A DNA stretch of 49,921 nucleotides, from the NCBI GenBank assembly GCA_005883575.1, contig VBFH01000074.1, positions 1 to 49,921 on the forward strand. Reading direction: 5' to 3'. Positions within the stretch are counted from its first letter, which is position 1. Each line of letters starts with the position of its first letter. The position numbers and the translations under genes were made by a program. The notes beneath the pieces were generated by a model. It saw only the letters and a list, made by a program, of their open reading frames with translations. It made no database searches and was not told where the DNA came from. Source of the DNA: Chloroflexota bacterium (GTDB lineage: Bacteria > Chloroflexota > Dormibacteria > Dormibacterales > Dormibacteraceae). Positions 7,963 to 15,331 of the stretch are shown here, piece by piece.

Positions 7963-8778
7963 GTGACGTTCGGGCCGCTCGTCAACGCGGATTGGCTGCG
8001 CCAGCATATCGGCGATACAGACCTGCGGATGATCGACTTTCGCTGGTATCTGCAGGACCGCCACGGGCGCGAGGAGTACCTGCGCGGACACGTCCCCGGC
8101 GCGGTGTTCGTCGAGCTTGAGTTGATCACCGGGAAAGAGGGGGGAGGCCGGCACCCGCTGCCCTCCGCGGATCAGTTCCAGAACGAGATGTGCAAGGCGG
8201 GAGTCGATCAATCGAGCCGGGTCGTCGTCTATGACGACGCCGGCGGCGCGGTGGCGGCGAGGCTCTGGTTCTTGCTCGGGTACTTCGGGCACCGGGCGCA
8301 GGCCGTCCTCGACGGCGGGCTTGGTTCATGGGAGGGACCCCTCGAGACCGAGATCCAGCATGTCGAGCCTGGGGACTTCCACGCCGCTGTTCCCGACACG
8401 CGGCGTGTGCTTGACTTCGAAGCCGTGCGCGCCCTGCGCGATGTGCCTTTGATCGACGCGAGAGCCGGCGCGCGATATCGCGGCGAGACGGAACCGATCG
8501 ATCCCAAGGCAGGCCATATACCGGGCGCGCAGAGCGCGCCGTTCACGGAAAACGTCCGACCGGACGGACGTTTCAAGTCACCGGGAGAGCTTCGCAGCCA
8601 GTACAAAAAGCTCGGCGCCGAGAACGGCGCCGTCTTCTACTGTGGCTCGGGCGTCAACGCGACTCAGCACCTGCTTGCGATGGAGATCGCGGGTCTGCCG
8701 GGCGCACGCCTCTACGCGGGTTCGTGGAGCGACTGGTCGAATCGCGACCTGCCCGTTGCCACCGGCGAAGAACCTTAG
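7963..8778 (+). CDS. Two-domain sulfurtransferase (3-mercaptopyruvate/thiosulfate type)
   Basis: Tandem rhodanese domains in 271 residues. The C-terminal domain carries the active-site loop CGSGVNA with Cys227, the form expected in 3-mercaptopyruvate sulfurtransferases rather than the basic CRKG loop of classical rhodanese. In the N-terminal domain the equivalent loop reads YDDAGGAVAARL without Cys, as usual for the inactive structural half. It moves sulfane sulfur to acceptors such as thiols or cyanide in the cytoplasm. GTG 7963 follows the previous stop with no gap, so translation is coupled. Confidence 0.9.
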   Translation: MTFGPLVNADWLRQHIGDTDLRMIDFRWYLQDRHGREEYLRGHVPGAVFVELELITGKEGGGRHPLPSADQFQNEMCKAGVDQSSRVVVYDDAGGAVAARLWFLLGYFGHRAQAVLDGGLGSWEGPLETEIQHVEPGDFHAAVPDTRRVLDFEAVRALRDVPLIDARAGARYRGETEPIDPKAGHIPGAQSAPFTENVRPDGRFKSPGELRSQYKKLGAENGAVFYCGSGVNATQHLLAMEIAGLPGARLYAGSWSDWSNRDLPVATGEEP

Positions 8779-8787
8779 TATTCGGCT
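8776..8787 (+). promoter_or_regulatory. Leaderless -10 element of fabI
   Basis: TAGTAT at 8776-8781 is followed by 6 nt (TCGGCT) and then the GTG start. There is no Shine-Dalgarno, so the RNA would begin at or next to the start codon. The same stretch, TTAGTATTCGGCTG, recurs before livG. A TTGCCA at 8756 could be a -35 but the spacing (14 nt) is short. Confidence 0.55.
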
Positions 8788-9576
8788 GTGATCCTGAAGG
8801 GCAAACGAGTGCTTATTGCGGGGATGTCCGATCGCCGGAGCATCGGCTTCTCGATCGCGCAGGAATGCCAGCGCGAAGGCGCCGAGATCTTGCTGACGAG
8901 CTTCGGCCGCATGATGAGCATCACGGAGATGACCGCGAAAAAGCTCGATCCCGTGCCGCAAATCCTGGAGATGGATGTAACGAAACCTTCAGATATCGAG
9001 AATGCGGCCAAGGAAACCTCGAAGCGATGGGACCGCCTCGATGGGATGGTGCATTCGGTCGCGTTTGCTCCGGCGGACGCGCTCGGCGGCCAATTTCTTA
9101 ACACACCGTGGGAAAGCGCGGCGACTGCGCTGCAGGTGAGTGCATTTTCGTTCAAAGAAATGGCGCGCGGTTTCCTGCCCCTGATGCAGGATCACGGCGG
9201 TTCAATGGTCACGCTCGACTTCGACAATTCGACGAATGCATGGCCGAAATACGACTGGATGGGGGTCTCGAAGGCAGCACTTGAATCGGTCACGCGCTAC
9301 CTGGCGAGGGACCTCGGCCGCTACAAGATTCGCGTCAACGCGGTCTGCGCCGGACCCCTGGCAACCCTCGCGGCCAGCGGCATCCCCGGGTTCAAGGATT
9401 TCGAAGAGGTTTGGGAAAAGCGTGCGCCCCTGGGCTGGAACCTGCAGGACAAATCCCCGGTGGGACGTGCGGTCTGCGTCGTCCTTTCGGATTATCTCGA
9501 CCTGACCACAGGCGAGCTTTTGCACGTCGACGGCGGCTATCACGCGATGGGGAGTGAACTGCCTCCAGCCGATTGA
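8788..9576 (+). CDS. fabI: Enoyl-[acyl-carrier-protein] reductase, InhA-like FabI
   Basis: A short-chain dehydrogenase of 262 residues with the FabI-specific catalytic pattern YxxxxxxK: Tyr155 and Lys162 in YDWMGVSKAALE. The cofactor region AGMSDRRSIGFSIA near the N-terminus is the atypical FabI glycine motif that binds NADH. C-terminal features (RAPLGWNLQDKSPVGRAVC and TTGELLHVDGG) and the LDFD strand before the active site resemble mycobacterial InhA closely. It carries out the last reduction of each fatty-acid elongation cycle. The GTG start is supported by a -10 element 6 nt upstream rather than by a ribosome site. Confidence 0.93.
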   Translation: MILKGKRVLIAGMSDRRSIGFSIAQECQREGAEILLTSFGRMMSITEMTAKKLDPVPQILEMDVTKPSDIENAAKETSKRWDRLDGMVHSVAFAPADALGGQFLNTPWESAATALQVSAFSFKEMARGFLPLMQDHGGSMVTLDFDNSTNAWPKYDWMGVSKAALESVTRYLARDLGRYKIRVNAVCAGPLATLAASGIPGFKDFEEVWEKRAPLGWNLQDKSPVGRAVCVVLSDYLDLTTGELLHVDGGYHAMGSELPPAD

Positions 9577-9621
9577 CCCAACATCTTGTGTCCGCCAGGC
9601 GACAAGCGCGCAACATCGTGT

Positions 9622-9680
9622 TAGGCTCTCCCAAAATCTCGGCGTGGCCGCCTCGCCGCCACGGCCGGCAAACGGGAGGA
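9622..9680 (+). repeat. Leader element, copy A
   Basis: The segment CCCAAAATCT, then GGCGTGGCCGCCTCGCC, then GCCGGCAAA and CGGGAG closely matches, block by block, the leader of prfA at 33275-33345. It begins just after a TAGGCT hexamer (9622-9627) and ends in the Shine-Dalgarno GGGAGGA of the RNase H-like gene, so it would form most of that gene's 5' untranslated RNA. The central part can fold on itself. Confidence 0.5.
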
Positions 9681-9687
9681 GTGCAGC

Positions 9688-10101
9688 TTGCGGGAGTGCC
9701 TGGTGATCTACGTAGACGCCGCGCTGGACAAGCATGGCCGGGCCGGATGTGGCCTGGCCGTTTTTGTTAGAGGCCGAGCTGTCTACACAGAGTCGTTCGG
9801 CTTTTCGCATGTCGGTGGCTCGGCCCAACTGGAGGCACACGTGTGCGCGGGCGCGCTCGATCTAGCCGCCGCGCGCTGGCCACATCACCGTGTGATCGTG
9901 CGCACTGATTGCGCTCCGGTGGTCCGCAGCCGAATGCCGTCGAGCGACAGCTTTCGATTGGCCGTGCACGAAGTTCGCGAACGATGCCGGCGTGGCTGGC
10001 GCGTGGTTCGTTATGTCAGTCGTAAAGCAAATCCCGCGCATGAGCTTGCACGCGAGGGATTGAAGAGTCTCTCCAAACAACAACTCCTGGCCGCGGCGTA
10101 A
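9688..10101 (+). CDS. RNase H-fold protein (reverse-transcriptase-like RNase HI family)
   Basis: A 137-residue single-domain protein. The expected order of acidic residues is seen: Asp10 (YVDAALD, first strand), Glu49 (QLEAH, helix A) and Asp74 (VRTDCAP). The C-terminal NPAHELAREGL corresponds to the usual NxxADxLA motif, but His118 stands where the fourth catalytic Asp is normally found. Members cleave RNA in RNA-DNA hybrids or act on related substrates; activity is uncertain here. The TTG start is chosen because GGGAGGA lies 7 nt upstream. A strong terminator follows the gene, so it is a single-gene unit. Confidence 0.75.
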   Translation: MRECLVIYVDAALDKHGRAGCGLAVFVRGRAVYTESFGFSHVGGSAQLEAHVCAGALDLAAARWPHHRVIVRTDCAPVVRSRMPSSDSFRLAVHEVRERCRRGWRVVRYVSRKANPAHELAREGLKSLSKQQLLAAA

Positions 10102-10122
10102 CTCGGCTCGAAATATTTTGGG

Positions 10123-10165
10123 ATCGAGCGCAGCTTAATATTGCTGCGCTCGATTTTCTTTTTGT
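10123..10165 (+). terminator. Rho-independent terminator after the RNase H-like gene
   Basis: A perfect 12-bp stem (ATCGAGCGCAGC with its complement), an 8-nt AT loop and a T-rich tail (TTTCTTTTTG). It ends only about 12 nt before the ATG of the AT-hook gene, whose Shine-Dalgarno lies between them. Confidence 0.9.
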
Positions 10166-10177
10166 TGAGGAGGGGTA

Positions 10178-10531
10178 ATGTCACCTGAGGAAGCACAGCA
10201 AAACGCTCCGCGCCGTCGGGGACGTCCACCAGGGTCGAAAACGCGCCGCGTGCAGCGCAAGCGCGCGGGCGGTGGAGATCTGGTCGGTCAGCTGAATAGT
10301 ATGGTCGCCGAACTCATCAAGAAAAATCGCCAACTCCAGCGCCAGGTCACCAGGCTGAGCGAGAAGGCGGGCGCGTCCAAAGCGACCAAGGGGGTGGAGC
10401 GCGGCATCCGCACGATCTCAAGACGCGTCCAGCGCGCTCTGGGTGGGAAAACCACGACCCGCAGGCGCGCTGCACCGGCCAACGGTCGGCGGCGGAAGAC
10501 GACCACCCGAAGGCGGAGAGCGAGCTCCTAG
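10178..10531 (+). CDS. AT-hook, Arg/Lys-rich DNA-binding protein
   Basis: A small basic protein of 117 residues. Residues 12-20 (RRRGRPPGS) contain the AT-hook core RGRPPG, which inserts into the minor groove of AT-rich DNA. A helical segment (about 34-62, QLNSMVAELIKKNRQLQRQV) could dimerise as a coiled coil, and the C-terminal third is almost only Arg, Lys, Thr and Ala, like histone H1 tails. A nucleoid-associated or xenogene-silencing role is inferred. GAGGAGGGG upstream of the ATG is a strong ribosome site. Its end overlaps the convergent zinc-ribbon gene by 4 nt. Confidence 0.75.
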   Translation: MSPEEAQQNAPRRRGRPPGSKTRRVQRKRAGGGDLVGQLNSMVAELIKKNRQLQRQVTRLSEKAGASKATKGVERGIRTISRRVQRALGGKTTTRRRAAPANGRRRKTTTRRRRASS

Positions 10532-10899
10532 TAGCCCCCTGACTCCATGTGCTTGGCGGTGCGGTACGCGTCGACGATGCTGAAAAGCCACAAGCCACCA
10601 CCGCCAAGCTCCATCGGCACACCGACCGCGGCGCCGATCACCGTCAGGTCGAGGTCGAAGCCGAAGAACTGAAGCCCGCCGATCCCGACCAGATACGCGA
10701 GCCCCTTCACGTTGTGGCCGAGGTAGAAGTGGCCCAGACCTGGAACGATCGCCAGCGCCGCGGCCACGGCAGGACTCTTGCGCGGCCGGACCGAGGAGCT
10801 GTGGTAACCGCCGGAGGCGGGGGACCCGCAGCGTGGGCAGGGCGCCGTCGGATTGGTGAGGAGCGCCCCGCAGCGCCCGCATAGAACCTCGGAAGCCAT
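10528..10899 (-). CDS. Zinc-ribbon membrane protein (TM2-like)
   Basis: 123 residues: an N-terminal zinc ribbon with Cys7, Cys10, Cys21 and Cys24, a basic linker, then hydrophobic helices. The pattern GLGHFYLGHNVKGLAYLV resembles the TM2/GYF-like membrane domain (PGxGxFYxG), seen in many small proteins of unknown role. The ribbon would face the cytoplasm. It is divergent from the acyl-CoA dehydrogenase gene, with only 37 nt between starts, so the two promoters must overlap. No function is known for this arrangement. Confidence 0.72.
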   Translation of the reverse strand: MASEVLCGRCGALLTNPTAPCPRCGSPASGGYHSSSVRPRKSPAVAAALAIVPGLGHFYLGHNVKGLAYLVGIGGLQFFGFDLDLTVIGAAVGVPMELGGGGLWLFSIVDAYRTAKHMESGGY

Positions 10900-10923
10900 C
10901 CCTACCTATCTTGCCAATTTTGC

Positions 10924-10936
10924 TAGCGTCCTAACC
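10924..10936 (+). promoter_or_regulatory. Leaderless -10 element of the acyl-CoA dehydrogenase
   Basis: TAGCGT at 10924-10929 lies 7 nt before the GTG start (10937), with no Shine-Dalgarno between. It shares the 37-nt intergenic space with the divergent zinc-ribbon gene. Confidence 0.45.
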
Positions 10937-12109
10937 GTGGATCTCGGATTCACGCCCGAAGAGGAATCCTTCCGGCACGAGGTCCGAACGTGGCTGAAGG
11001 CCAACCTTCCCGCCGCGTGGCGGCAGGACGGAAAGGGAGGCTACCGGGACGAGGAAGACACCCAGCTCCAGCGCGATTGGCAACGCAAGCTCTACGAGGG
11101 CGGATGGCTGAAGCTGGGCTGGCCGAAGGATGTCGGCGGCCGCGGCGCCACGCCGGTGATGCAGGCGATCTACCAGGAGGAGATGGCGAGATCGGGTGCA
11201 CCAGGGATCCTCGGCCGCCTCGGCGTGACCCTGCTCGCACCCACCCTCCTGGCTCACGGTACGGCCTGGCAGAAAGAGGCCTACGTTGAAAGGATCCTCA
11301 GCGGCGAGCTCATCTTCTGCCAGGGCTTCAGCGAGCCGGACGCTGGAAGCGACCTCGCGGGTCTCCGCGCACGAGCCGAGCGCCGCGACGGCAAATGGGT
11401 GCTCAACGGCCAGAAGACCTGGTCAAGTGGAGCTCATTACTCCGACAAAAGCTTTCTGCTCGCGCGTACGGACGCGGGCGCCGAGCCGCATCGTGGGATC
11501 GGCTTTTTCCTGGTCGACATGCACCAGCCGGGCGTTGAGGTTCGGCGGATCAAACAGATGACAGGCGGCGGGGAGTTCGGCGAGATCTTCCTATCGGGCG
11601 CTGAGGTCGAGGAGCGGGACCTCGTCGGTCAGCCTGGCGACGGTTGGAAGATCGCGATGACGGTGTTTGGCTTTGAGCGCGGCGGTCTCGCCCAGGCCGC
11701 GCGCTTCGAGCAGGCGGTGAATGAGCTAGCCGCGCTCGCACGCGAACGCGGCGCCGGTACTGATGCGACCACGCGACAGAAGATCGCCCAGGCGCGCATC
11801 GAGGCGCACGTCTTCAGGCTGATCGGGCTGCGCAACCTGACTCGGGCCCAGCACGGCCACGCACCCGGACCCGAGGCGAGTGTGACCAAGCTCTACTGGA
11901 GCGAGATGGACAAGCGCCTTCAGGAAGCCGCGGTCGGCGTCGAGGGCATGTACGGCGCGCTTACCCCCGATTCCGCCTACGCGATCGAGGATGGCCGGTG
12001 GCAGTACGGCTGGATGTGGGCCCAGGCGGAGACCATCTACGCGGGCTCTTCCGAGATCCAGCGCAACATCATCGCGGAGCGGGTGCTCGGTCTCCCGCGC
12101 GGACGATGA
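10937..12109 (+). CDS. Acyl-CoA dehydrogenase
   Basis: 390 residues from GTG 10937, with the three ACAD parts in order: an N-terminal helical domain (FTPEEESFRHEVRTWLK), a middle beta domain (FCQGFSEPDAGSDLAGL, where acyl-CoA and FAD contact) and a C-terminal helical domain ending in YAGSSEIQRNIIAERVLGLPR. It uses FAD to introduce a trans-2 double bond into acyl-CoA thioesters. An upstream ATG extension adds only low-complexity residues. The ATGA overlap with the first dehydratase gene suggests the oxidation and hydration steps are co-produced. Confidence 0.93.
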   Translation: MDLGFTPEEESFRHEVRTWLKANLPAAWRQDGKGGYRDEEDTQLQRDWQRKLYEGGWLKLGWPKDVGGRGATPVMQAIYQEEMARSGAPGILGRLGVTLLAPTLLAHGTAWQKEAYVERILSGELIFCQGFSEPDAGSDLAGLRARAERRDGKWVLNGQKTWSSGAHYSDKSFLLARTDAGAEPHRGIGFFLVDMHQPGVEVRRIKQMTGGGEFGEIFLSGAEVEERDLVGQPGDGWKIAMTVFGFERGGLAQAARFEQAVNELAALARERGAGTDATTRQKIAQARIEAHVFRLIGLRNLTRAQHGHAPGPEASVTKLYWSEMDKRLQEAAVGVEGMYGALTPDSAYAIEDGRWQYGWMWAQAETIYAGSSEIQRNIIAERVLGLPRGR

Positions 12110-12525
12110 GCACGACCACATCGGTCATTGATCGGCTGCGGGCTCGCGTCGGTGTCGACGGGCCGGCCGTGACCGCGACGGTCGAAGCGGGTCACCTCAA
12201 GCGTTTTGTCGACGCGATCGGCGATCCGAATCCGCGCTGGAGGCAAGAGGTTCCGCCCACCTTCCTGGTGGCGCTGGCCCCAGTGTCGCTGCACCTGGCT
12301 GAAGCCGAGGAATACGGCAAGGGCTGGCTGAACGGCGGCAATCGCTTCGAGTATTTCGTGCCCGTGATGGTCGGCGACCAGATCACCGCGCGCGGCCGCG
12401 TCGCCGACGTCTACGAGAAGGAAGGCTCGAGCGGAAACCTGCTCTTCATCATCTTCGAGACGGACTACACCAACCAGAAAGGCGACCTGGTGGCGCGTCT
12501 GCGCGGGACGGCGATCCGCCGGTGA
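12106..12525 (+). CDS. MaoC N-terminal-type dehydratase subunit (HadA-like)
   Basis: A 139-residue single hot-dog domain. The pattern VEAGHLKRFVDAIGDPNPRW followed by PPTFLVALAP, and later NRFEYFVPVMVGDQI, matches the FAS1-like/HTD2 dehydratase domain that acts as the substrate-binding partner in HadAB-type heterodimers. The catalytic Asp-His pair is absent, as expected for this partner. It overlaps the acyl-CoA dehydrogenase (ATGA) and the next gene (GTGA), so the two subunits should be made at equal levels. The substrate could be an acyl-CoA or acyl-ACP. Confidence 0.82.
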   Translation: MSTTTSVIDRLRARVGVDGPAVTATVEAGHLKRFVDAIGDPNPRWRQEVPPTFLVALAPVSLHLAEAEEYGKGWLNGGNRFEYFVPVMVGDQITARGRVADVYEKEGSSGNLLFIIFETDYTNQKGDLVARLRGTAIRR

Positions 12526-12914
12526 GCGTGCAGGTGGGCCAGGAGCTGCCCGAGCTGGTCAAGCATCCGACCACGCGCCAGCTCGTCCAGTACGCGGGGG
12601 CGCAGGGGGACTTTTACGAGATCCACTACGACCAGGCGTACGCGAAGAGCGTCGCGCTGCCGGGAGTGATCTTGCACGGGCTGCTCAAGGCTGCGTTTCT
12701 GGGCCAGCTCGTCACCGACTGGCTCGGGGATCGGGGCAGGCTGAGCACCTTCGAGGTGAGCTACCGCGGGGTGGACATGCCGGGCCATCCATACCGCTGC
12801 CGCGGCCGCATCACCAGCGTCGACGGCGCCAACGTCGGGCTCGAGGTCTGGGGCGAGGATGAAAACGGCAAGCGCACCACGGTTGGAACTGCGACCGTCG
12901 AGATGAGCAGCTGA
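12522..12914 (+). CDS. MaoC-type dehydratase subunit (HadB-like)
   Basis: 130 residues in a hot-dog fold with the hydratase-2 motif intact: Asp30 and His35 in GDFYEIHYD, plus the LHGLLKA segment that forms the oxyanion side. This is the catalytic partner for the preceding HadA-like protein. Together they would hydrate an enoyl thioester or dehydrate its 3-hydroxy form. The neighbouring acyl-CoA dehydrogenase points to a beta-oxidation or lipid-modifying pathway. The GTG start overlaps the previous stop, and its own stop overlaps the ATG of the DUF2269 gene. Confidence 0.85.
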   Translation: MSVQVGQELPELVKHPTTRQLVQYAGAQGDFYEIHYDQAYAKSVALPGVILHGLLKAAFLGQLVTDWLGDRGRLSTFEVSYRGVDMPGHPYRCRGRITSVDGANVGLEVWGEDENGKRTTVGTATVEMSS

Positions 12915-13372
12915 TGTTCTCGTTCTACCTGGTGCTGAAGTTCATCCACATCCTTGCGGCGATCGTTGCCGTCGGTTCGAACGTCACCTACGGCGTCTGG
13001 AACCTACGGGCCCAGAACGATCCATCGCACACGGGCTTCGCGCTCAAAGGACTCAAGTTCCTCGACGACCGAATCGCGAACCCGGCTTACGGCCTGCTTT
13101 TGATCACGGGTCTGATCATGGTCTTCGTGGGGAACATCCCGATCACGTCCCTGTGGATCGTTATCGCGCTGATCCTCTTCGCCGCGGTGGTCGTCCTTGG
13201 AGTGGCTTTCTACTCGCCGCTCCTGAAAAATCAGATCAGGCTTGTCGAGGCTGGTGAGACTTCCTCACCGGAATTTGCGCGCCTGATGGCCCAGAGCCGA
13301 AGGTTCGGTCCCGGGCTCGGGGTGATCGTGCTGGTGATCCTGGTCATGATGGTGTTCCAGCCCCACCTGTAG
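12914..13372 (+). CDS. DUF2269-family membrane protein
   Basis: 152 residues with four predicted helices. The first helix has FIHILAAIVAVGSNVTYG and the third region GLIMVFVGN, matching the DUF2269/CopD-like family of small four-helix proteins with a conserved His in helix 1. Function is unknown; distant relatives bind heme or copper. It is the last gene of the acyl-CoA dehydrogenase/dehydratase transcript. Its 3' end overlaps the convergent membrane gene of the transporter operon by up to 142 nt. Confidence 0.75.
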   Translation: MFSFYLVLKFIHILAAIVAVGSNVTYGVWNLRAQNDPSHTGFALKGLKFLDDRIANPAYGLLLITGLIMVFVGNIPITSLWIVIALILFAAVVVLGVAFYSPLLKNQIRLVEAGETSSPEFARLMAQSRRFGPGLGVIVLVILVMMVFQPHL

Positions 13373-14061
13373 ACCGCCAGGAGGAGCAGCACCGACCCGT
13401 CGATCACGCAGTAGCCGCCGGCGATGACCGATGGCGGGTTGCCCGAGGAGATGTGGGTCCAAGGCGCGACTGGCATCCAGTACCAGTTGCCGAACGACGT
13501 GCCGCAGATCTCGAGCTCGCTGACGATGAGGAAGACGGCGGCGAAGAGCGGCCAGCGCGGGGATCGGAGCAAGAAGTAAGCGAACACGGGGAGGCACAGC
13601 GCTCCCTGGATGTCCAACCGTCCGGTGAGGAGGGGCAGCATCGTCAGGCCCAGCGCGGCCCAGATGCTGGCGGCGCCCAGGACGGCGTACGCGACGCGAC
13701 GTCCATAGCGCTGGACGACCGGCGTTTGGGCGGCAAGCAGGCCGAAGAGATAGACGATGCCGTGGCCCGGCGGAACGAACAGCGGCAGGTTGTGCAGTCG
13801 GTAGCGGTAGATGCCCCACACGAGCGAGCCGAAGATCTCGAATCCCGTCGCTACCAAGACGCAGGTCCACACCTGCACTCGCTGCTCCTTCGGAGCTTTG
13901 AGCGCCGCGAGGTAGAGGACGCTGAATGTGAGCAGGCCGAGGAGGAACTGCTGCCACGCTGCCGTGATGCGGCTGTCCGCGAACAGCCCGACCGGGGTGT
14001 AGACGAGGAGGTAGACCTGCAGCCAGTACGGCCGCAGGCCAGTAGCGATCTTCTTGACTAC
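13231..14061 (-). CDS. Polytopic membrane protein of unknown function
   Basis: At least six hydrophobic helices can be read, with the strongly protein-like segments VWGIYRYRLHNLPLFVPPGHG and, near the C-terminus, FGNWYWMPVAPWTHISSGNP and GGYCVIDGS. I do not recognise the family. The first canonical start is GTG 13878, but about 60 further in-frame residues upstream (PYWLQVYLLVYTPVGLFADS and a following helix) look genuine and reach the stop of the binding-protein gene. The start may be GTA 14061 overlapping TAG, or an internal ATC or CTG. The last 45 or so codons run antisense to the DUF2269 gene and may not be functional. As the end gene of the transporter operon, it could be an accessory factor. 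Confidence 0.65.
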   Translation of the reverse strand, partial: VVKKIATGLRPYWLQVYLLVYTPVGLFADSRITAAWQQFLLGLLTFSVLYLAALKAPKEQRVQVWTCVLVATGFEIFGSLVWGIYRYRLHNLPLFVPPGHGIVYLFGLLAAQTPVVQRYGRRVAYAVLGAASIWAALGLTMLPLLTGRLDIQGALCLPVFAYFLLRSPRWPLFAAVFLIVSELEICGTSFGNWYWMPVAPWTHISSGNPPSVIAGGYCVIDGSVLLLLAVYRWGWNTIMTRITSTITPSPGPNLRLWAIRRANSGEEVSPASTSLI

Positions 14062-15299
14062 TTGATCGTGCCTCGCTCGTCGATCAGGCTGCCCTGCAGC
14101 TTCCAGCCGGTGCCGGCCCAGGTGATCACCTGCTCCTGCATGATCGGGAAGTGGTCGCTTGAGGTCGTTGTCACCTTGATGCCTGGAAGCAAGAACGGAT
14201 TGCTCTCATTGAGCTGGCTGCTGGCGATCTTCATGATGTTCGCGCGAGTGAGGTTGGAGCCGGCCTGCTTGATCACGTCGACCATCGTGTAGGCGACCGC
14301 GACGCCGTAGATGTTGAAGCCGTCGTTGACGTTGCAGGTCGAGCAGTTCGCGATCACCTGCTTGTACAGCTTCATACCTTCGTCCCCGGCCCACTGGGGG
14401 TCCGTCGGGTCCTTGATGTAGCCGACGCTCGTGACGTTCTTGAGCGCGGCGCCTGACTTCGCGGCCAGGCCCATGTAGACCTGCGGGTTGGACACCGAGT
14501 TGAGGTAGATCGTGGGCTCCCAGTGCAATCCCGCGGTGATAAAGGCAAGCGACTGGATGGTCGGCTTAGGGGTCGAGAACAGGAACACCGTGTCAACGCC
14601 CGCACCCTTCAGCTTCGTGAGCTGGGCAAACGGGTTCGCGGCGGTGACGTCATAGCTCTCCTTGTCTTTGATCATCGTTGAGGCTTTGTCGCCGAGGCCG
14701 TCGGTCAGGCCCTTCAGGTAGTCCTGGCCGTAGTCATCGTTCTGGTAGAGCACGCCGATCGATGCGTTGGGGTGGTTCGCCAACACATCCTTCGCGTAGA
14801 TACGCGCCTCGCCCTGGTAGGGCGGCTGCCAGCTAAGAGTCCACTGGTTCGAGTTAAAGTCCTTGCCCCACGTCGTCGCACCAGTGGCCACAAAAAGCTG
14901 CGGCACCTTCTTGGAGTTCAGGTACTCGCGGACCGAGGTCTGGGTCTGCGTGCCCAGGCCACTGAACATGGCGAACACCTGGTCCTGCTCGACCAGCTGC
15001 TTGGTCAGGGGCACGGTCTGGGCGGGGTTGTACCCGTCGTCGAGGATCTTGAAGGTGATCTTCCGGCCGTTCACGCCGCCTTGATTGTTGTTCACGTGCG
15101 TGAAGTACGCGTTCTCGGCGTTGGCGATCGTCCCGTACGCCGCCGCCGCGCCAGACAGGGCGTTTGTCGTGCCGAGAAGGATCGAGTTGCTGGTGATGCC
15201 CACGTCAGTCTGCGTGGTGGGGGTGATGCCGCCGCCGCAGGCGCCCACGCTTAGCAAGAAGGCCGCCACCGCGGCGAATCCAGGTGCCTTACGTCCCAT
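14058..15299 (-). CDS. Branched-chain amino-acid-type ABC transporter binding lipoprotein
   Basis: 413 residues. The N-terminus is a lipoprotein signal with lipobox VGAC (Cys21). The mature part is a type-I periplasmic-binding fold of the LivJ/LivK group (Leu/Ile/Val-binding), with ILLGTTNALSGAAAAYG near the N-terminus and VPQLFVATGATTWG in the hinge region. Being a lipoprotein suits a monoderm or atypical envelope. ATG 15299 is preceded by GGGGAGGAG at a good distance, so this gene has its own strong ribosome site although it follows livM. Substrates of this family include amino acids, urea, short amides and aromatics, so the exact ligand is open. Confidence 0.9.
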   Translation of the reverse strand: MGRKAPGFAAVAAFLLSVGACGGGITPTTQTDVGITSNSILLGTTNALSGAAAAYGTIANAENAYFTHVNNNQGGVNGRKITFKILDDGYNPAQTVPLTKQLVEQDQVFAMFSGLGTQTQTSVREYLNSKKVPQLFVATGATTWGKDFNSNQWTLSWQPPYQGEARIYAKDVLANHPNASIGVLYQNDDYGQDYLKGLTDGLGDKASTMIKDKESYDVTAANPFAQLTKLKGAGVDTVFLFSTPKPTIQSLAFITAGLHWEPTIYLNSVSNPQVYMGLAAKSGAALKNVTSVGYIKDPTDPQWAGDEGMKLYKQVIANCSTCNVNDGFNIYGVAVAYTMVDVIKQAGSNLTRANIMKIASSQLNESNPFLLPGIKVTTTSSDHFPIMQEQVITWAGTGWKLQGSLIDERGTIK

Positions 15300-15331
15300 A
15301 GAAACTCCTCCCCGCTTTGATGCCCTTGTAT

